From contig NZ_WSZK01000015.1 in the NCBI RefSeq assembly GCF_009791395.1, forward strand, positions 186,001 through 250,000: a stretch of 64,000 nucleotides of DNA, read 5' to 3'. Both the position numbers and the translations under genes were made by a program. This stretch comes from Halomarina oriensis. GTDB lineage: Archaea > Halobacteriota > Halobacteria > Halobacteriales > Haloarculaceae. The notes under the pieces are model-generated. The model was not told the origin of the DNA and ran no database searches. It worked only from the letters and a program-made list of their open reading frames with translations. Numbering within the stretch: position 1 is the stretch's first letter; each line of letters starts with the position of its first letter. Below, piece by piece: positions 25,539 to 34,276 of this stretch.

Positions 25539-25868
25539 TCAGCGGTCGCCGTCTCGCTCGACGGTCGCTCGCTCGTCCAGTATCTCGCCGACCGACTCGA
25601 CACGGGCGGTGACCCCGTCGCCGGCGTCGTGTGTGACGGTCACCCGGTAGCCCCCGACCGGGAACGACACCCGGCCCGACCGCGGCGCGTCGCCCCCCAG
25701 GTCACCGAACAGTTTGTCCAGTCCACTCGGGTCGACGTGCTCGAACAGACAGACGTCGAGGTCGACCGCATCGACACCGTTGGCCCGCGCGAGCGCCGCT
25801 GCAACCACCTCACTCGGCCGAACCCTCGACCGCTCCAACTCCACGACCATTCGCACCTGCTGGTCCAT
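25539..25868 (-). CDS. HalOD1 output-domain protein
   Basis: 109 residues forming one HalOD1 domain, a haloarchaeal output module normally found fused to receiver domains or standing alone. The match lies in VVAAALARANGVDAVDLDVC, the VDPSGLDKLFGD segment and a final beta hairpin with the VSFPVGGYRVTVTHDAG motif. It probably acts in signalling, by an unknown mechanism. Two starts are possible: ATG at 25868, used here, or an in-frame GTG at 25892 that has an AATACAT element 23-28 bases upstream. It lies 147 bp beyond the end of a large sensor-regulator gene on the same strand. Confidence 0.75.
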   Translation of the reverse strand: MDQQVRMVVELERSRVRPSEVVAAALARANGVDAVDLDVCLFEHVDPSGLDKLFGDLGGDAPRSGRVSFPVGGYRVTVTHDAGDGVTARVESVGEILDERATVERDGDR

Positions 25869-26015
25869 ACTGTCTCGACCGTAGTAATTCACGACCGAAA
25901 CAGTTCACAGTTGATGTATTGTGTCGTGCCGTGAAAGAATTAACTATCGTAAATTCGGACGGCTAATCACGTTCCGAGAAGTTACACGGAGGTTCGACGT
26001 CGGTTCGTGGTGGCG

Positions 26016-28868
26016 TCAGTCGCCGAACAGCAGTCCGAACAGGCTCCGCTCGGCCGCACGGAGGTGGCGGTTCACCGTCGGCTGTGTCACCCCGAGCAGT
26101 TCGGCCACCTCCTGGCCGTTGCTCTTGCGCGGCCACTCGAAGAACCCCGCGGAGTAGGCGGTTTCGAGCACCTCGGACTGGCGGTCGGTGAGTCGTGAGC
26201 GGACCTCGCCCTCGAACGCCTCCGAGGAGCGGACCGGTTCGTCGCGCTCGTGGCGCGAGACGAGTTCGACGCGCCCGAACTGGCCTTCCAGGTACCCCAC
26301 GAGGCCGCGGACGTCGGTGGTCCGTGGGACGCGAAGGGTCACCGTCGCCGCGCCGTCGTCGACGTCGACGCGTTCGAACACTGCGCCGCGGTCTAAAATC
26401 GTCGAGACGAACGTCGACTCGCGGGCGGTACACTCGAACCGGCAGGTGTCGTCGGTCGAAGAGAGGTGAGTCAACCGCTCGATGGTCGGCGACGCGTCGG
26501 CGTGGGGGCGTATTCGCTCGAAAGCGATGCCGCTCGCGGTGAAGAACAGGTGGACCCGGCCGTCGAGTCGCCGCACCGCGTTCTCCAGGTGGAACTCGCC
26601 GTCACTGCCGTCGACGAACCCGAACAGCGGCGCGTCGAGGTCGGGGAGGTCGAGGGTGAGTTCCACCGAGCGGTCGCCGGTCAGCGCCTGCTTCCGTTCG
26701 ATGGCGTTGACGGCGTAGCCGATGCTCTGGCCGAGTTCCGACAGCACCGTCACCTCCATCTCCTCGAACGCGTTGGGCGTGTCGGCGTAGAGGCTGAGGA
26801 TGCCGTACTGGGTGTCCCGGTGCTGGACCGGGACCGCGAGACACGACCGGAACCCACGCGAGAGCGCTGCCCCGCGCCACGGTTCGAACTCGGCCGCCCG
26901 GAGGATGCTGTTCTGGACGGCCGGCGACCCGCTCTCGATGGCGCGGCCGGCCGGCCCCCGTCCGGTCGGCGCGTCGTCGGCCGTCACCGTCACGTCGGTC
27001 AGATACCCCTTGCCGTCGCCGGCCGAGGCGACGGGGCGAACCTCGTCGGTCGCGCCGTCGTGACGACCGAACCAGACGAACCGGAACGGGTCGATGGTCG
27101 CCAGTTTCTCACAGACGAGTCGTTCGACCTCCTCGTGGGAGTCCGCCTGGACGAGCACCCTGGTTATCTCGCGGATGGCGCGGTTGATGCGGTTGACCCG
27201 TTCGAGTCGGTCGTTCTTCGCTTCGAGGCGGTCGCGCTGCTGGCGGAGGTCGGCCTCGCGGGCGGCCCGGTCGAGCGACGAGCGAGCGTTCGCACAGAGC
27301 AGTTCCGCCGCGAGGAGGTCGGTCTCCTCGAACGCGTCGGGCCGAGGGGAGAGCGTCACGAAGACCCCGTGTTCGCCCAGGGGGAACGCCGCCAGACTCC
27401 CGACGGTGACCTCGCCCACCGGGTCGAAGTCGGGTCGGACGATTTCCTCGCCCTGGATGAACGCCTCCCAGACGGGGTTGCTCGACGCGTCCGCGAACAG
27501 CGAGGACGCGGCGCCCGACAGCGTGGCGTCGGCCTCGGCGGTGAGCGTCAGTTCGCCGCTCTCCTCGTCGTAGAGCGTGATGTACGACTGCTGGAGGCCG
27601 AGGACGTCCGCCGCCGCCTCGACGACCGTCTCACAGACCGCTTCCCTGGTCGTCGCCTCCGCGAGTCGCTGAGCGCGTTCGTTGAGTGCCTCGAACTGGC
27701 GGACGCGGTCCTCCCGGCGCTGGTCCGCACGCTTCCGGTCGCTCACGTCCCGGAAGTACACGGACAGTCCCGTCTCGGAGGGGTACGCGTTCACCTCGAA
27801 CCAGGCCTCCAGTGGCGGGTAGTACTCCTCGAAGGTGACCGACTCCCCGGTACGTCGCGCCCGCTCGTACTCCGTCTCGAACGCCGTCCCCACCGCCTCG
27901 GGGAACGCCTCCCAGAGGACCGCTCCGACGAGGTCGGACGCGGGCCGTTCGAGGAGCGTGGCCGCCCGCTCGTTGACGTAGGTGAACCGCCAGTCGGTGT
28001 CGATGGCGAAGAACGCGTCCGTGACGCGTTCGAGGATGCCGTCGAGTTCCCGTTCGAGCCGTCGCCGTTCGGAGACGTCCCGGACGACTCCCACCCGGCC
28101 GACGTCGCCGGCGTCGGTGGTGAACGGCGAGACACGCGCCTCGATGGGAACCGCCCGCCCGTCGACGGTCGGGAGGTCCGCCTCGAACGTGACGGCGTCG
28201 CTCGTCTCGTCGAGCGCCTCCCGGAGGCCGTCGATGGCGTCCCCACCGATTCGGTCGGTCACCGTCGAGGACCGCTCGCCGAGCAGTTCCTCGCGGCTGA
28301 ACCCGGTGAGTTCGGCGTACGCGTCGTTGACCGCGACGAACCGCTCGTCGCTGTCGAGCGCGTAGACGCCGTCGCTGATGGTATCGAGGATGGCCGCGTG
28401 TTCCGACCAGTCGTGGGCCGGCGTGGTCTCACGGGGCGTCGGGTCGACCGGAGGGTCCTCCTCAAGCGGCCGCTCGACCGGCGTCGGGTCGCCGAGCGCG
28501 TTCCGGAGCGCCCCCACGACGATGTGCGCGGCGGACCCGCTCTGGCGGTCGACGACGGTCGTGACGCCGGCGTCGTAGGCGGCGTCGACCGCGTCGGCCG
28601 ACGGGTCGGCGGCCAGCCACACCGTGTGGAGCCCCGGGTCCGTCTCCCGAACCAGCGCGAGGAGTTCGGTAGCCGTCGTCCCCGAGAACGCGTCGGTGAC
28701 GACGACGGCCCCGACGTCGCCGGCGTCGAGTTCGGCGCGGCACCCCTCGACGGTCGTCACGGGCGAGACCGTACGCTCCTCGAGCGCCGCCCGGAGCGTC
28801 GAGAGGGTCGTCTCCGCGTCGTTGCTCGTCGGGTCCGGTGTCCCGTAGAGCACGCTGGATTCGGTCAC
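26016..28868 (-). CDS. Large receiver-like/PAS/PAS/GAF/GAF bacterio-opsin activator-type regulator
   Basis: About 950 residues. Domains in order: receiver-like domain (about 1-125, GAVVVTDAFSGTTATELLAL), PAS (about 150-270, GVYALDSDERFVAVNDAYAE), PAS (about 275-390, FFAIDTDWRFTYVNERAATL) and GAF (about 415-560). A coiled coil, a second GAF (about 590-725, CLAVPVQHRDTQYGILSLYA), the bacterio-opsin activator linker and a C-terminal HTH_10 (LTDRQSEVLETAYSAGFFEW) follow. It should sense several small-molecule, light or redox signals and bind DNA itself. The GTG start giving VTESSVLYG is chosen because the longer frame is low-complexity and antisense to a broken gene at 29044-29273. Confidence 0.87.
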   Translation of the reverse strand: MTESSVLYGTPDPTSNDAETTLSTLRAALEERTVSPVTTVEGCRAELDAGDVGAVVVTDAFSGTTATELLALVRETDPGLHTVWLAADPSADAVDAAYDAGVTTVVDRQSGSAAHIVVGALRNALGDPTPVERPLEEDPPVDPTPRETTPAHDWSEHAAILDTISDGVYALDSDERFVAVNDAYAELTGFSREELLGERSSTVTDRIGGDAIDGLREALDETSDAVTFEADLPTVDGRAVPIEARVSPFTTDAGDVGRVGVVRDVSERRRLERELDGILERVTDAFFAIDTDWRFTYVNERAATLLERPASDLVGAVLWEAFPEAVGTAFETEYERARRTGESVTFEEYYPPLEAWFEVNAYPSETGLSVYFRDVSDRKRADQRREDRVRQFEALNERAQRLAEATTREAVCETVVEAAADVLGLQQSYITLYDEESGELTLTAEADATLSGAASSLFADASSNPVWEAFIQGEEIVRPDFDPVGEVTVGSLAAFPLGEHGVFVTLSPRPDAFEETDLLAAELLCANARSSLDRAAREADLRQQRDRLEAKNDRLERVNRINRAIREITRVLVQADSHEEVERLVCEKLATIDPFRFVWFGRHDGATDEVRPVASAGDGKGYLTDVTVTADDAPTGRGPAGRAIESGSPAVQNSILRAAEFEPWRGAALSRGFRSCLAVPVQHRDTQYGILSLYADTPNAFEEMEVTVLSELGQSIGYAVNAIERKQALTGDRSVELTLDLPDLDAPLFGFVDGSDGEFHLENAVRRLDGRVHLFFTASGIAFERIRPHADASPTIERLTHLSSTDDTCRFECTARESTFVSTILDRGAVFERVDVDDGAATVTLRVPRTTDVRGLVGYLEGQFGRVELVSRHERDEPVRSSEAFEGEVRSRLTDRQSEVLETAYSAGFFEWPRKSNGQEVAELLGVTQPTVNRHLRAAERSLFGLLFGD

Positions 28869-29043
28869 GGCAGGTGTCGTCTGGATAGGAGGGCACACGA
28901 GAAACCACGACAAAAAACTAGCGGGGGCCGACGCCGTTCGTTGCGGATAGGTTCTCAGTGGCCGGATCGTCGAACCCACCCGTCGATGGCCGGGGACGCG
29001 AGACGACGTGTGCGACGGACCGGTCGGCGGCGGGGAGGAAAAC

Positions 29044-29273
29044 GTGCGGTGGCGGTGGTCGCACCTCGTCGACGCCGTGACGAACCCGAAGTGGGCGTTC
29101 GTCGAACATCGAGGGCGTCGACATCGATCAAGAGCGACTGCTCTCGCACGTCCTCGTGGGCGGAGCGGACGGTGCTGTTCTGGCTGTCCTCGCCAGCACT
29201 CGCCGTCTACAACGCCGTCGTCGTCTACGTACACGTCGTCGCGGACCTGCTCCGTGACGCGGCACTCGCCTGA
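29044..29273 (+). pseudogene. Broken small membrane protein gene (two +1 frameshifts)
   Basis: Three short stretches in successive frames join into one plausible protein. The first starts GTG and reads WRWSHLVDAVTNPKWAFVEH, the second EGVDIDQERLLSHVL, and the third WAERTVLFWLSSPALAVYNA followed by VVVYVHVVADLLRDAALA and a stop. Removing one base near 29110 and one near 29156 gives exactly 76 codons (75 residues plus stop) with halophile-like composition and a single membrane helix near the C-terminus. Its function is unknown. It may be a decayed gene or an intact gene with sequence errors. It runs divergently from the large sensor-regulator. Confidence 0.6.
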
Positions 29274-29312
29274 GACCGCGAGTCGAGAGGAGAGCGAGAG
29301 CGCGACCGGGAC

Positions 29313-32093
29313 TCAGTACGACCGGGAGACGACCGTCGTCCCCGCGTCGTCGGTGACGGTCACCGTGTCGCCGCCGTTGTTCCAGACCGGGCCGCTGGCC
29401 GACCAGTAGAGGTCACTCGCGGTGTCGCTCCCGCTGCCGGTGTGGAGCGTCACCTGCGCACCCGCCGCGAGCGAGAACGACGGGAAGGTGTAGGTCTTGC
29501 CGACCGAGTCGGAGACCTGCCAGTCGGTCAGGTCGAGCGCCGCCGTCCCGGTGTTCTCGAAGACGACGTACTCGTCGTTCATGTTGTTCCGGTCGTTACC
29601 CTGCGCGTCCTCGTGAATCTGGGCGATTGCGAGGTCACCGGACCCGGAGTCACCGTCACCGCCCTCGTCGTCGGGGTACGTGTACTCGTCGACCACCGCG
29701 CCGGTGTCGTCGGCGAGCGTCGCCGTGTCACCCCCGTTGTTCCAGAGCGGCGAGCCGTTACCCCAGTAGAGGGCCGTCGCGGTGTCGCTCCCGCTCCCGG
29801 TGTGGACCGTCACCGTCGCACCCGCATCCAGCGAGAACGTCGGGAACGTGTAGACGTGGTCGGCGGCGTCCGAGAGCGTCCACCCGGTGAGGTCGACGCT
29901 CGCGCCCCCGGTGTTCTCGAGGACGACGTACTCGTCGTTCAGGTTGCTGCCGTCGTCGCCGGCGGCGTCGTAGTTGACCGTCGTGACGGTGACGCCGTCG
30001 CCGGAACCCCCCGTGTCGCCGCCGTCGTTCGTGTCCGAGTACGCCGAGAACAGCGGGAACGAGCCGTCGAAACTCGTCGTGGCCGGCACCGACGAGTCGC
30101 CGTTCACGTTGCTGGAGGCGTCGGTGACGCTGTCGGCGTTGAGTCGCAGGTCCGACCCGAGCGCACTGGCGACGGCGTCGAGGTTGCTCCGTGGCCCGGA
30201 GAAGACGTCCCCGCTGCCGAGCAGGACGACCGCACCGCCGGCGTCGCGGAACGCGGTCAGCGCGTCGAGTTCGGCCCGCGTGAACGCTTCGGGTGGCGTC
30301 GTGACGACGTACGCCCGCGCCCCGGAGAGGTCGGCGTTCGCCACGTCGTTGACCTGCTCGAAGCCGAGGCCGACGCCTTCGAGGTAGCGCTTGTAGTACG
30401 CGGCGTCCTCGACGGAGAGCGCGTAGTCCGCGCCGAACTGGCCGTGGCCACCGTCGACGACGACGTCGCCCGTGCGGTCGGTCAGCGAGTCGATCAGGTT
30501 CGTCAGGAAGACGAAGTTCTCGTAGCTGCTGGTGTCGACGGCGTAGCCCTCGGCGGACTCGTAGGACTCGTCGACGAACGGCGACCCGACCATCGCCACG
30601 TTCGCCGCGGCGTCGACGGCCGCCAGCGGCAGGTCCCCCGAGTACGACTGCCCGCCGCTGTAGACGGTCTGGCTCGCCGTCGACTCGGCGCTGACCGGGA
30701 CGCGGGAGGCGTCGACCGCACCCGAGTCCGTGCGTACCGTCGCGGGAGTGGGGAAGAACAGGTCGGTGACGTCGCGGTTGCGAATCTCGCTCGAACTCGC
30801 GGGGTCGGACGCCGCCCACAGACCGAGGCCGGCGTCGCGGGCGGCCTGTTCCTCGGCGCGGAACGCGTCGTGCCGCGAGAGGCCCGAGTCGTAGACACGA
30901 GTGAGGCCGTCGGTGACTATCTCCTCGTTGTAGAGCGTGTCACGCGACCCGGAGCCGTCGGCGTCGTAGTAGAGGTACGCCAGGACACGGCCGAACGCGT
31001 CACGGGTCGGCTCCTCGGGGTCGAAGGCGACGTCGACCGTCTCCCCAGACAGGCGGGCCGTCGCGTAGTCGGTCGCCTGCTGGCCGTAGTCGGCGAGCGT
31101 CGGCAGGTCCTCGATACCCTCCCACTCCTGGGTCCGCTCGTACTGCTGGTTCGCGGACTTCTCGGGCGTGTCGATACCGAGCACCCGGATGGACTCGACG
31201 GTGCCGTCGAGGTCGACCTTCACCGTGTCGCCGTCGAGGACGTCGGTGACGGGTGCGGCGTAGGTCCTCGACTTGTCCAGTTCGAGGCCGTCACGGTCGG
31301 CGAAAAAGGGGAACGCGGTGTTGAAGTTCGTCGTCGTCGGCTGGAACGTCGAACCGGCGTTGTTCGTCGAGTCGACGACCTGGTCGTCGTTGAACCGGAA
31401 GCCGGCACCGACGGCCTGCGCGACGGCGTTGGCGTTGGCCGTCTCGTCGTAGTTCGAGTAGTCCGCCTGGTCGTGGAGGAAGAGAACGCCCCCGCCGGAG
31501 ACGAAACTCGCCATCGCGTCGAGTTCGCTCGACGAGAACGCCGTCGACGGCGAGGTGACCACGGCGGCGTCGGCGTTCGAGAGGTTCCCGACGAGGTCCG
31601 AGGTTCCCTTCACGAGGTAGCCGTTCGACTCGGCGTAGTCCTCGAACGTCGAGAACTGCGAGAGGTCGTAGTACTGGCCGTGCCCCGAGTCCCAGTAGAC
31701 CGTCCCCGACCCGCCCAGTAGGTCGTCCCAGACGTTGAGCAGGAACTCCTCGTTGCCGTTCTGCCAGTTCGTGCCCCCCGCGACGAACGGACAGCCGACG
31801 CCGACGACGGTCCCGTCGACGGCGACCAGCGGAACGTCCGTCGAACTCGGGTACGAGACGGCGTCCCCGTCGCCGTCCTCGTCCGTGTTCGTCGCCGACG
31901 ACTCCGCCCACACCGCGACCAGCGAGTCGTCGGTTAGCAGCCCGCCCGAGGCGTCGAGCAGACTCGCCGTCGAGTCGAACACCAACGACGGAACCGTCGT
32001 CGCCGCCTCGACGCGCCCCACCGCGTCGGCCCCCACGAGTTTGCTCCCGAGTGCTGTCCCCGCAACCGTCGAAAGGAACGTGCGTCGTTGCAC
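29313..32093 (-). CDS. Exported nuclease-like protein with SNase and twin lamin-tail domains
   Basis: 926 residues, secreted. An N-terminal signal (QRRTFLSTVAGTALGSKLVG) has Tat character. A Rossmann-like domain with DSGHGQYYDL lies at about residues 60-230. A thermonuclease (SNase) domain follows at about 285-430, with GDTVKV, the catalytic-type Arg and Glu in IRVLGIDTPE, and the second Arg in DAFGRVLAY. A second Rossmann-like domain at about 480-650 has the matching DGGHGQF. Two lamin-tail (LTD) domains lie at about 700-805 and 820-926, each with NDEYVVLENTG or NDEYVVFENTG and a WNNGGDT motif. It probably degrades extracellular DNA and binds the envelope or DNA through the LTDs. A leaderless TATA lies 24-29 bases upstream. 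Confidence 0.85.
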   Translation of the reverse strand: MQRRTFLSTVAGTALGSKLVGADAVGRVEAATTVPSLVFDSTASLLDASGGLLTDDSLVAVWAESSATNTDEDGDGDAVSYPSSTDVPLVAVDGTVVGVGCPFVAGGTNWQNGNEEFLLNVWDDLLGGSGTVYWDSGHGQYYDLSQFSTFEDYAESNGYLVKGTSDLVGNLSNADAAVVTSPSTAFSSSELDAMASFVSGGGVLFLHDQADYSNYDETANANAVAQAVGAGFRFNDDQVVDSTNNAGSTFQPTTTNFNTAFPFFADRDGLELDKSRTYAAPVTDVLDGDTVKVDLDGTVESIRVLGIDTPEKSANQQYERTQEWEGIEDLPTLADYGQQATDYATARLSGETVDVAFDPEEPTRDAFGRVLAYLYYDADGSGSRDTLYNEEIVTDGLTRVYDSGLSRHDAFRAEEQAARDAGLGLWAASDPASSSEIRNRDVTDLFFPTPATVRTDSGAVDASRVPVSAESTASQTVYSGGQSYSGDLPLAAVDAAANVAMVGSPFVDESYESAEGYAVDTSSYENFVFLTNLIDSLTDRTGDVVVDGGHGQFGADYALSVEDAAYYKRYLEGVGLGFEQVNDVANADLSGARAYVVTTPPEAFTRAELDALTAFRDAGGAVVLLGSGDVFSGPRSNLDAVASALGSDLRLNADSVTDASSNVNGDSSVPATTSFDGSFPLFSAYSDTNDGGDTGGSGDGVTVTTVNYDAAGDDGSNLNDEYVVLENTGGASVDLTGWTLSDAADHVYTFPTFSLDAGATVTVHTGSGSDTATALYWGNGSPLWNNGGDTATLADDTGAVVDEYTYPDDEGGDGDSGSGDLAIAQIHEDAQGNDRNNMNDEYVVFENTGTAALDLTDWQVSDSVGKTYTFPSFSLAAGAQVTLHTGSGSDTASDLYWSASGPVWNNGGDTVTVTDDAGTTVVSRSY

Positions 32094-32116
32094 ACGTCAG
32101 TCCTGTTCGTTCATTA

Positions 32117-32122
32117 CATAAA
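32117..32122 (-). promoter_or_regulatory. TATA-like element of the SNase/lamin-tail gene
   Basis: The minus strand reads TTTATG, 24-29 bases before the ATG at 32093. The rest of the gap 32123-32307 holds no gene. Confidence 0.55.
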
Positions 32123-32307
32123 CGTTCGTATTTCTTCTATAGAGCAGACGGAGATAATCGAAGTCGCACAGGGCTGCACAATCATCGGTCGTCCGGCGGC
32201 ACTACGGGGCGACACACGGGTCGACGTCGGCACGACGCACTCGTGAGGTGTGGCGGCGTGACCGAGCGGTCGCTCGGCGGTCGGGAACGAACGAGGCCGG
32301 TGTCGGT

Positions 32308-33555
32308 TTACTCGCCGAGCAACCGGTCGACGATGCGCTCGGGGTCGAACCGTTCGAGGTCCTCGTAGCCCTGTCCCGTCCCCAGAAAGAGGATGGGTTT
32401 CCCCGTGACGTGGGCGATGGAGATGGCCGCCCCGCCCTTGGAGTCGGCGTCGGCCTTCGTCAGAATCGCGCCGTCGATGGCGGCCGCCTCGTTGAACTGG
32501 CGGGCACGCTGGGTCGCGTCCTGCCCGGCGACGGCCTCGTCGACGAACAGGGTCATGTCGGGGTCGACGACGCGGTCGATCTTCTCTAACTGGTCCATCA
32601 GGTCGTTCGAGGTGTGGAGTCGACCGGCGGTGTCTCCGAGCACGACGTCCACGTCGTGGGCCTCCGCGTACTCGACGGCGTCGTAGATGACCGCCGCCGG
32701 GTCGCCGCCCTGCTGGTGGGTGATGATCTTGCGGTCGAGGGTCTCGGCGTGTTCGCGGAGCTGTTCGTTGGCCCCCGCTCGGTAGGTGTCGCCGTTGGCG
32801 AGCACCGACGACAGTCCACGCGACTCGAACCACTCCGAGAGTTTGGCGATGCTCGTCGTCTTCCCGACGCCGTTGACGCCGGTGAAGATGACGACCATCG
32901 GCTTGTCCGCGTCACGAACCCGCTGTTCGAAGTCGAACTGGCCGACGCTGATGACGTCGACCAGCGCCTCACGAAGGGCGGACTCGACGACCTGTCCGGT
33001 CGACTGGACCTGTGCCCGTGTGGTCCCTTCGACCTCCTCGCGGATGGTCTCGAGTATCTGCCGGGTGACGCTCATCTCCACGTCCGAGGAGAGGAGCGCC
33101 AGCTCCAGCTGTTCGAGCGGTTCGTCGAGATGCTCGGGCCGGATGATGACGCCACCGGTGGCGAACGCCTTCGCACGCTGCCCGAACCCCGCTTTGAAGT
33201 TCTCGCGGTCGTCCTCGCTCGACTGTGCGGGCCCGTCCGGACGGGTCGGGCCCGACTCCGACGACGAGACGGACTGGTCGGTGCTGTCGGCGTCGGCGGA
33301 GTCGCCGGTCGCTCCCCCGTCGGCCGAACCGGTGTCGGTGACCGGGTCGTCGGCCACGGCCCGCTCGTCGGTCGGAGCGTCGTCGACCGACTCGCTCCCA
33401 GCCTCAGCGGCGTCCGGTTCGGGGGACGGGTCGGTCTCGGCCGGAGCGTCGGCCGCGCCGTCTGCCGCCTGCGCTTCCTCTTCGGCCGCCTCCTCGGCGG
33501 CTTCCTCGGCGTCCTCGCGGAACCGGCCGAGTTTCTCCTTCAGTCCGTCGAACAT
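32308..33555 (-). CDS. ftsY: Signal recognition particle receptor FtsY
   Basis: SRP receptor GTPase, 415 residues, which docks SRP-ribosome complexes at the membrane translocon. A basic/amphipathic start (MFDGLKEKLGRFREDAEE) is followed by a very acidic, low-complexity A region to about residue 115. The NG domain follows: P-loop GVNGVGKTTSIAKL, DTAGRLHTSNDLMDQL, TKADADSKGG and the closing GTGQGYEDL and FDPERIVDRLLGE. The long acidic A region is usual for haloarchaeal FtsY. It is the last gene of the L39e operon, 3 bp after prefoldin alpha. Its partner SRP54 is at 15153-16541. Confidence 0.95.
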   Translation of the reverse strand: MFDGLKEKLGRFREDAEEAAEEAAEEEAQAADGAADAPAETDPSPEPDAAEAGSESVDDAPTDERAVADDPVTDTGSADGGATGDSADADSTDQSVSSSESGPTRPDGPAQSSEDDRENFKAGFGQRAKAFATGGVIIRPEHLDEPLEQLELALLSSDVEMSVTRQILETIREEVEGTTRAQVQSTGQVVESALREALVDVISVGQFDFEQRVRDADKPMVVIFTGVNGVGKTTSIAKLSEWFESRGLSSVLANGDTYRAGANEQLREHAETLDRKIITHQQGGDPAAVIYDAVEYAEAHDVDVVLGDTAGRLHTSNDLMDQLEKIDRVVDPDMTLFVDEAVAGQDATQRARQFNEAAAIDGAILTKADADSKGGAAISIAHVTGKPILFLGTGQGYEDLERFDPERIVDRLLGE

Positions 33556-33558
33556 CGC

Positions 33559-34032
33559 TTACTCGTCGTCGCCGTCGCCGTCGTCCTGCTGGCCCATCTG
33601 CTGCTGGAGCTGCTGCATCTGCTGCTGTTGCATCTGCTGGGCCTGCTGTTCGAGCTGGTCGCTCTCGGCTTCGAGTTCGGCGACCTCCTCCTGAACGTCG
33701 GCGATCTGCTCGTCGAGCAGGTCCTTGCGCCGGTTGAGGCTCTCGATGGCCCCGGCCTGGTCGCGCTCTGCGGCGTAGCCGCCACCCAGTTCGACGACGA
33801 TCTCGTCGATGTCGGCGACCTCGGCACGGACGTACGCGCCACCGCCCAGCGGGACCTGCACGGTGTCGCCCGAGTCGAGGCGCTCGACGGCTTCGACGGC
33901 CTCGTCGACCCCGGTCTTCTCCTGACGGATCTCCTCGATCTCCTCGTCGAGGGACTCGATCTCCTGCTCGATGGCCTGCATCTGCTGTTGCAGCTCCTGC
34001 ATCTGACCGCCGCCGCCACCACCCAGGCTCAT
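33559..34032 (-). CDS. pfdA: Prefoldin alpha subunit
   Basis: 157-residue subunit of the hexameric chaperone prefoldin, which holds unfolded proteins for the thermosome. Two long coiled-coil helices (about residues 10-50 and 100-140) flank a beta hairpin (DTVQVPLGGGAYVRAEV). The C-terminus is rich in Gln and Met (QQAQQMQQQQMQQLQQQMG) and ends in acidic residues. The ATG overlaps the stop of the L18a gene by 4 bp (ATGA), which fixes the start at MSLGGGGGG and not in the longer open frame. Confidence 0.92.
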   Translation of the reverse strand: MSLGGGGGGQMQELQQQMQAIEQEIESLDEEIEEIRQEKTGVDEAVEAVERLDSGDTVQVPLGGGAYVRAEVADIDEIVVELGGGYAAERDQAGAIESLNRRKDLLDEQIADVQEEVAELEAESDQLEQQAQQMQQQQMQQLQQQMGQQDDGDGDDE

Positions 34033-34208
34033 GCTGCGGCCTCCACGTCGCCGATCTCGACCTGAGTACGCTTCAGGCCGTGCTTGGAGCCGAACTCGGC
34101 GAGCGTGTGCTCGCGAGCGACCGACTCGTTGATCGCGTCGATGCTCTTGGAGAACGACTTCCATCCATCGCGGCCCTGGAACCGGCCGCTCACAGTAAAC
34201 TGGCTCAT
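34029..34208 (-). CDS. rpl18a: Ribosomal protein L18Ae (LX)
   Basis: 59-residue archaeal large-subunit protein L18Ae/LX. It begins MSQFTVSGRFQGRDGWKSFS and ends in an acidic/Ala tail after LKRTQVEIGDVE. The size and the FxVxGxFxxRxGWxxF opening match the family. It sits between aIF6 and prefoldin alpha, its classic archaeal neighbourhood, with a 4-bp overlap with the downstream prefoldin start and a 68-bp gap from the aIF6 stop. Confidence 0.92.
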   Translation of the reverse strand: MSQFTVSGRFQGRDGWKSFSKSIDAINESVAREHTLAEFGSKHGLKRTQVEIGDVEAAA

Positions 34209-34276
34209 ACGCCACGATGCGGTGGCGAGCGGGAAGAAAGTTCCCTTTCCGGGGTCAGGACGTGTGGGACGCCGTC

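Noticed and set aside
26466-29273. 935-residue open frame on the plus strand
   Set aside because: Antisense to the PAS/GAF regulator, basic and Arg-rich, no domain recognisable. Only its last 39 codons match the third part of the broken small gene.
29442-31721. 759-residue open frame antisense to the SNase/lamin-tail gene
   Set aside because: Arg/Val/Asp shadow composition typical of the complement of haloarchaeal genes; the opposite strand has clear domains.
33600-33660. Repetitive CTGCTG/CTGTTG stretch near the prefoldin gene end
   Set aside because: It is the coding sequence of the Gln/Met-rich C-terminus of prefoldin alpha, not an independent repeat.
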